From contig NZ_CP134876.1 in assembly GCF_032108445.1 (NCBI RefSeq), positions 5,394,001 through 5,458,000 of the forward strand: DNA of 64,000 nucleotides, given 5' to 3'. Position numbers and translations under genes: made by a program. The notes under the pieces are model-generated. The model was given only the letters and a program-made list of their open reading frames with translations. It had not been told where the DNA came from and searched no databases. Source of the stretch: Micromonospora halotolerans (GTDB lineage Bacteria; Actinomycetota; Actinomycetes; Mycobacteriales; Micromonosporaceae). Of this stretch, positions 63,474 to 64,000 are shown piece after piece. Positions within the stretch are counted from its first letter, which is position 1; each line of letters starts with the position of its first letter.

Positions 63474-64000
63474 GTGACGTTCCAGAGCGCAGTCCGCAGG
63501 GCTGGCATCGTCGTGGCGATCGCCGCCCTCGCGGCGAGCGCGGGATGCGCCAAGAAGGAGGACGGCGAGACCCAGGCGAGCGGGGTCAAGCTCGTCGAGA
63601 AGGGCAAGCTCACCGTCTGCACCCACCTGCCCTACGCGCCGTTCCAGTCCAAGGACGCGAGCGGCAAGGTGATCGGTTTCGACGTCGACCTCATGGACCT
63701 GGTCGCCAAGGACCTGGGCGTCGAGCAGAAGATCGTCGACACGCCGTTCGAGGGGATCAAGTCCGGCCAGGACCTGAACACCGGCAAGTGCGACGCCGCC
63801 GCCGCCGGCATGACGATCACCGAGGAACGGCAGAAGGTCATGAACTTCTCCGACCCGTACTTCGACGCGACCCAGGCCATGCTGGTCAAGACCGGCAAGG
63901 CGTACAAGACGCTCGACGACCTGCGGGGCAAGAAGCTCGGCGTCCAGGCCGCGACGACCGGCCGCGACTACGCCAAGAAGGTCGCCGAGGAGAAGGGCCT
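63474..64000 (+). CDS. Amino-acid ABC transporter solute-binding lipoprotein (family 3), 3' end cut
   Basis: The 175 codons present encode a lipoprotein with an N-terminal Arg/hydrophobic signal and lipobox AASAGC. The binding domain opens LTVCTHLPYAPFQSKDASGK, then VIGFDVDLMDLVAKDLGV, CDAAAAGMTITEERQKVMNF and DDLRGKKLGVQAATTGRDYA, typical of family-3 receptors for polar amino acids. GTG 63474 follows GGAGGGAA. Permease and ATPase genes are expected just beyond the right edge. Ligand not determinable; the gene is incomplete only because the window ends. Confidence 0.9.
   Translation, partial: MTFQSAVRRAGIVVAIAALAASAGCAKKEDGETQASGVKLVEKGKLTVCTHLPYAPFQSKDASGKVIGFDVDLMDLVAKDLGVEQKIVDTPFEGIKSGQDLNTGKCDAAAAGMTITEERQKVMNFSDPYFDATQAMLVKTGKAYKTLDDLRGKKLGVQAATTGRDYAKKVAEEKG

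Overview
The window is very GC-rich (about 70% or more) with strong third-position GC bias, many GTG starts and many starts that sit 6-8 nt behind a TANNNT hexamer (leaderless style). Gene content (conservon, class III lanthionine synthetase, ANTAR/STAS regulators, secreted xylanase with a Thr/Pro linker and CBM2, F420/LLM-type flavoenzymes, single-chain acyl-CoA carboxylase) points to an actinomycete of the Micromonosporaceae type. That assignment is an inference from style and content; no rRNA or tRNA is visible.

Layout. 1-7.9 kb: the 5' part of a LanKC-type lanthionine synthetase, a secreted S1 protease, an FAD/Fe-S D-lactate dehydrogenase-like protein, a glutaredoxin-like membrane protein, a nitronate monooxygenase, a perfect 16-bp inverted repeat and a mycofactocin-type SDR. 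8-11.8 kb: a complete conservon (cvnA-B-C-D) followed in the same direction by a styrene-monooxygenase-like flavoprotein. 12-17.4 kb: small metabolic genes, a YrdC/YciO protein and a CPA1 antiporter. 17.5-25.3 kb: GH10-CBM2 xylanase with an operator inside its promoter, a decayed streptogrisin-like protease pseudogene, small secreted proteins, an alcohol dehydrogenase/SRPBCC pair, and a DUF6081-like protein whose signal peptide appears split by a frameshift.

25.3-34.9 kb: a sugar-foraging block made of a GH92 alpha-mannosidase with two discoidin modules, a LacI repressor and a three-gene sugar ABC transporter. A shared CAACGATGTCA site lies upstream of both the GH92 gene and the transporter. 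34.9-40.4 kb: one 1819-residue biotin-dependent acyl-CoA carboxylase. 40.5-45.7 kb: an ABC-2 exporter, one permease of which carries a large extracytoplasmic domain, divergent from a NarL-type two-component system.

45.7-49.9 kb is the most striking regulatory block: two paralogous luciferase-like monooxygenases, an F420/NADP-reductase-like protein, a MarR repressor and an NAD(P)H-FMN reductase. Both divergent intergenic regions carry CTTGACC-type palindromes placed exactly on the promoters. At 46.8 kb two interlocked divergent promoters have each operator covering the -35 of one and the -10/+1 of the other. 49.9-52.7 kb: a GAF-ANTAR regulator, a STAS protein without the usual phosphoacceptor Ser, and a MalY-type lyase.

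52.7-59.5 kb: a tightly coupled seven-gene CoA/beta-oxidation-like operon (three SDRs, a quinone oxidoreductase, MaoC, an APH-fold kinase, an acyl-CoA dehydrogenase) with a divergent TetR and a CTAAGC-GCTT-GCTTAG operator. 59.5-61 kb: three small secreted proteins around a shared palindrome. 61-63.3 kb: an AidB-like acyl-CoA dehydrogenase coupled to its TetR regulator. The right edge cuts a family-3 solute-binding lipoprotein gene. Seven or more perfect GC-rich hairpins mark the ends of transcription units.
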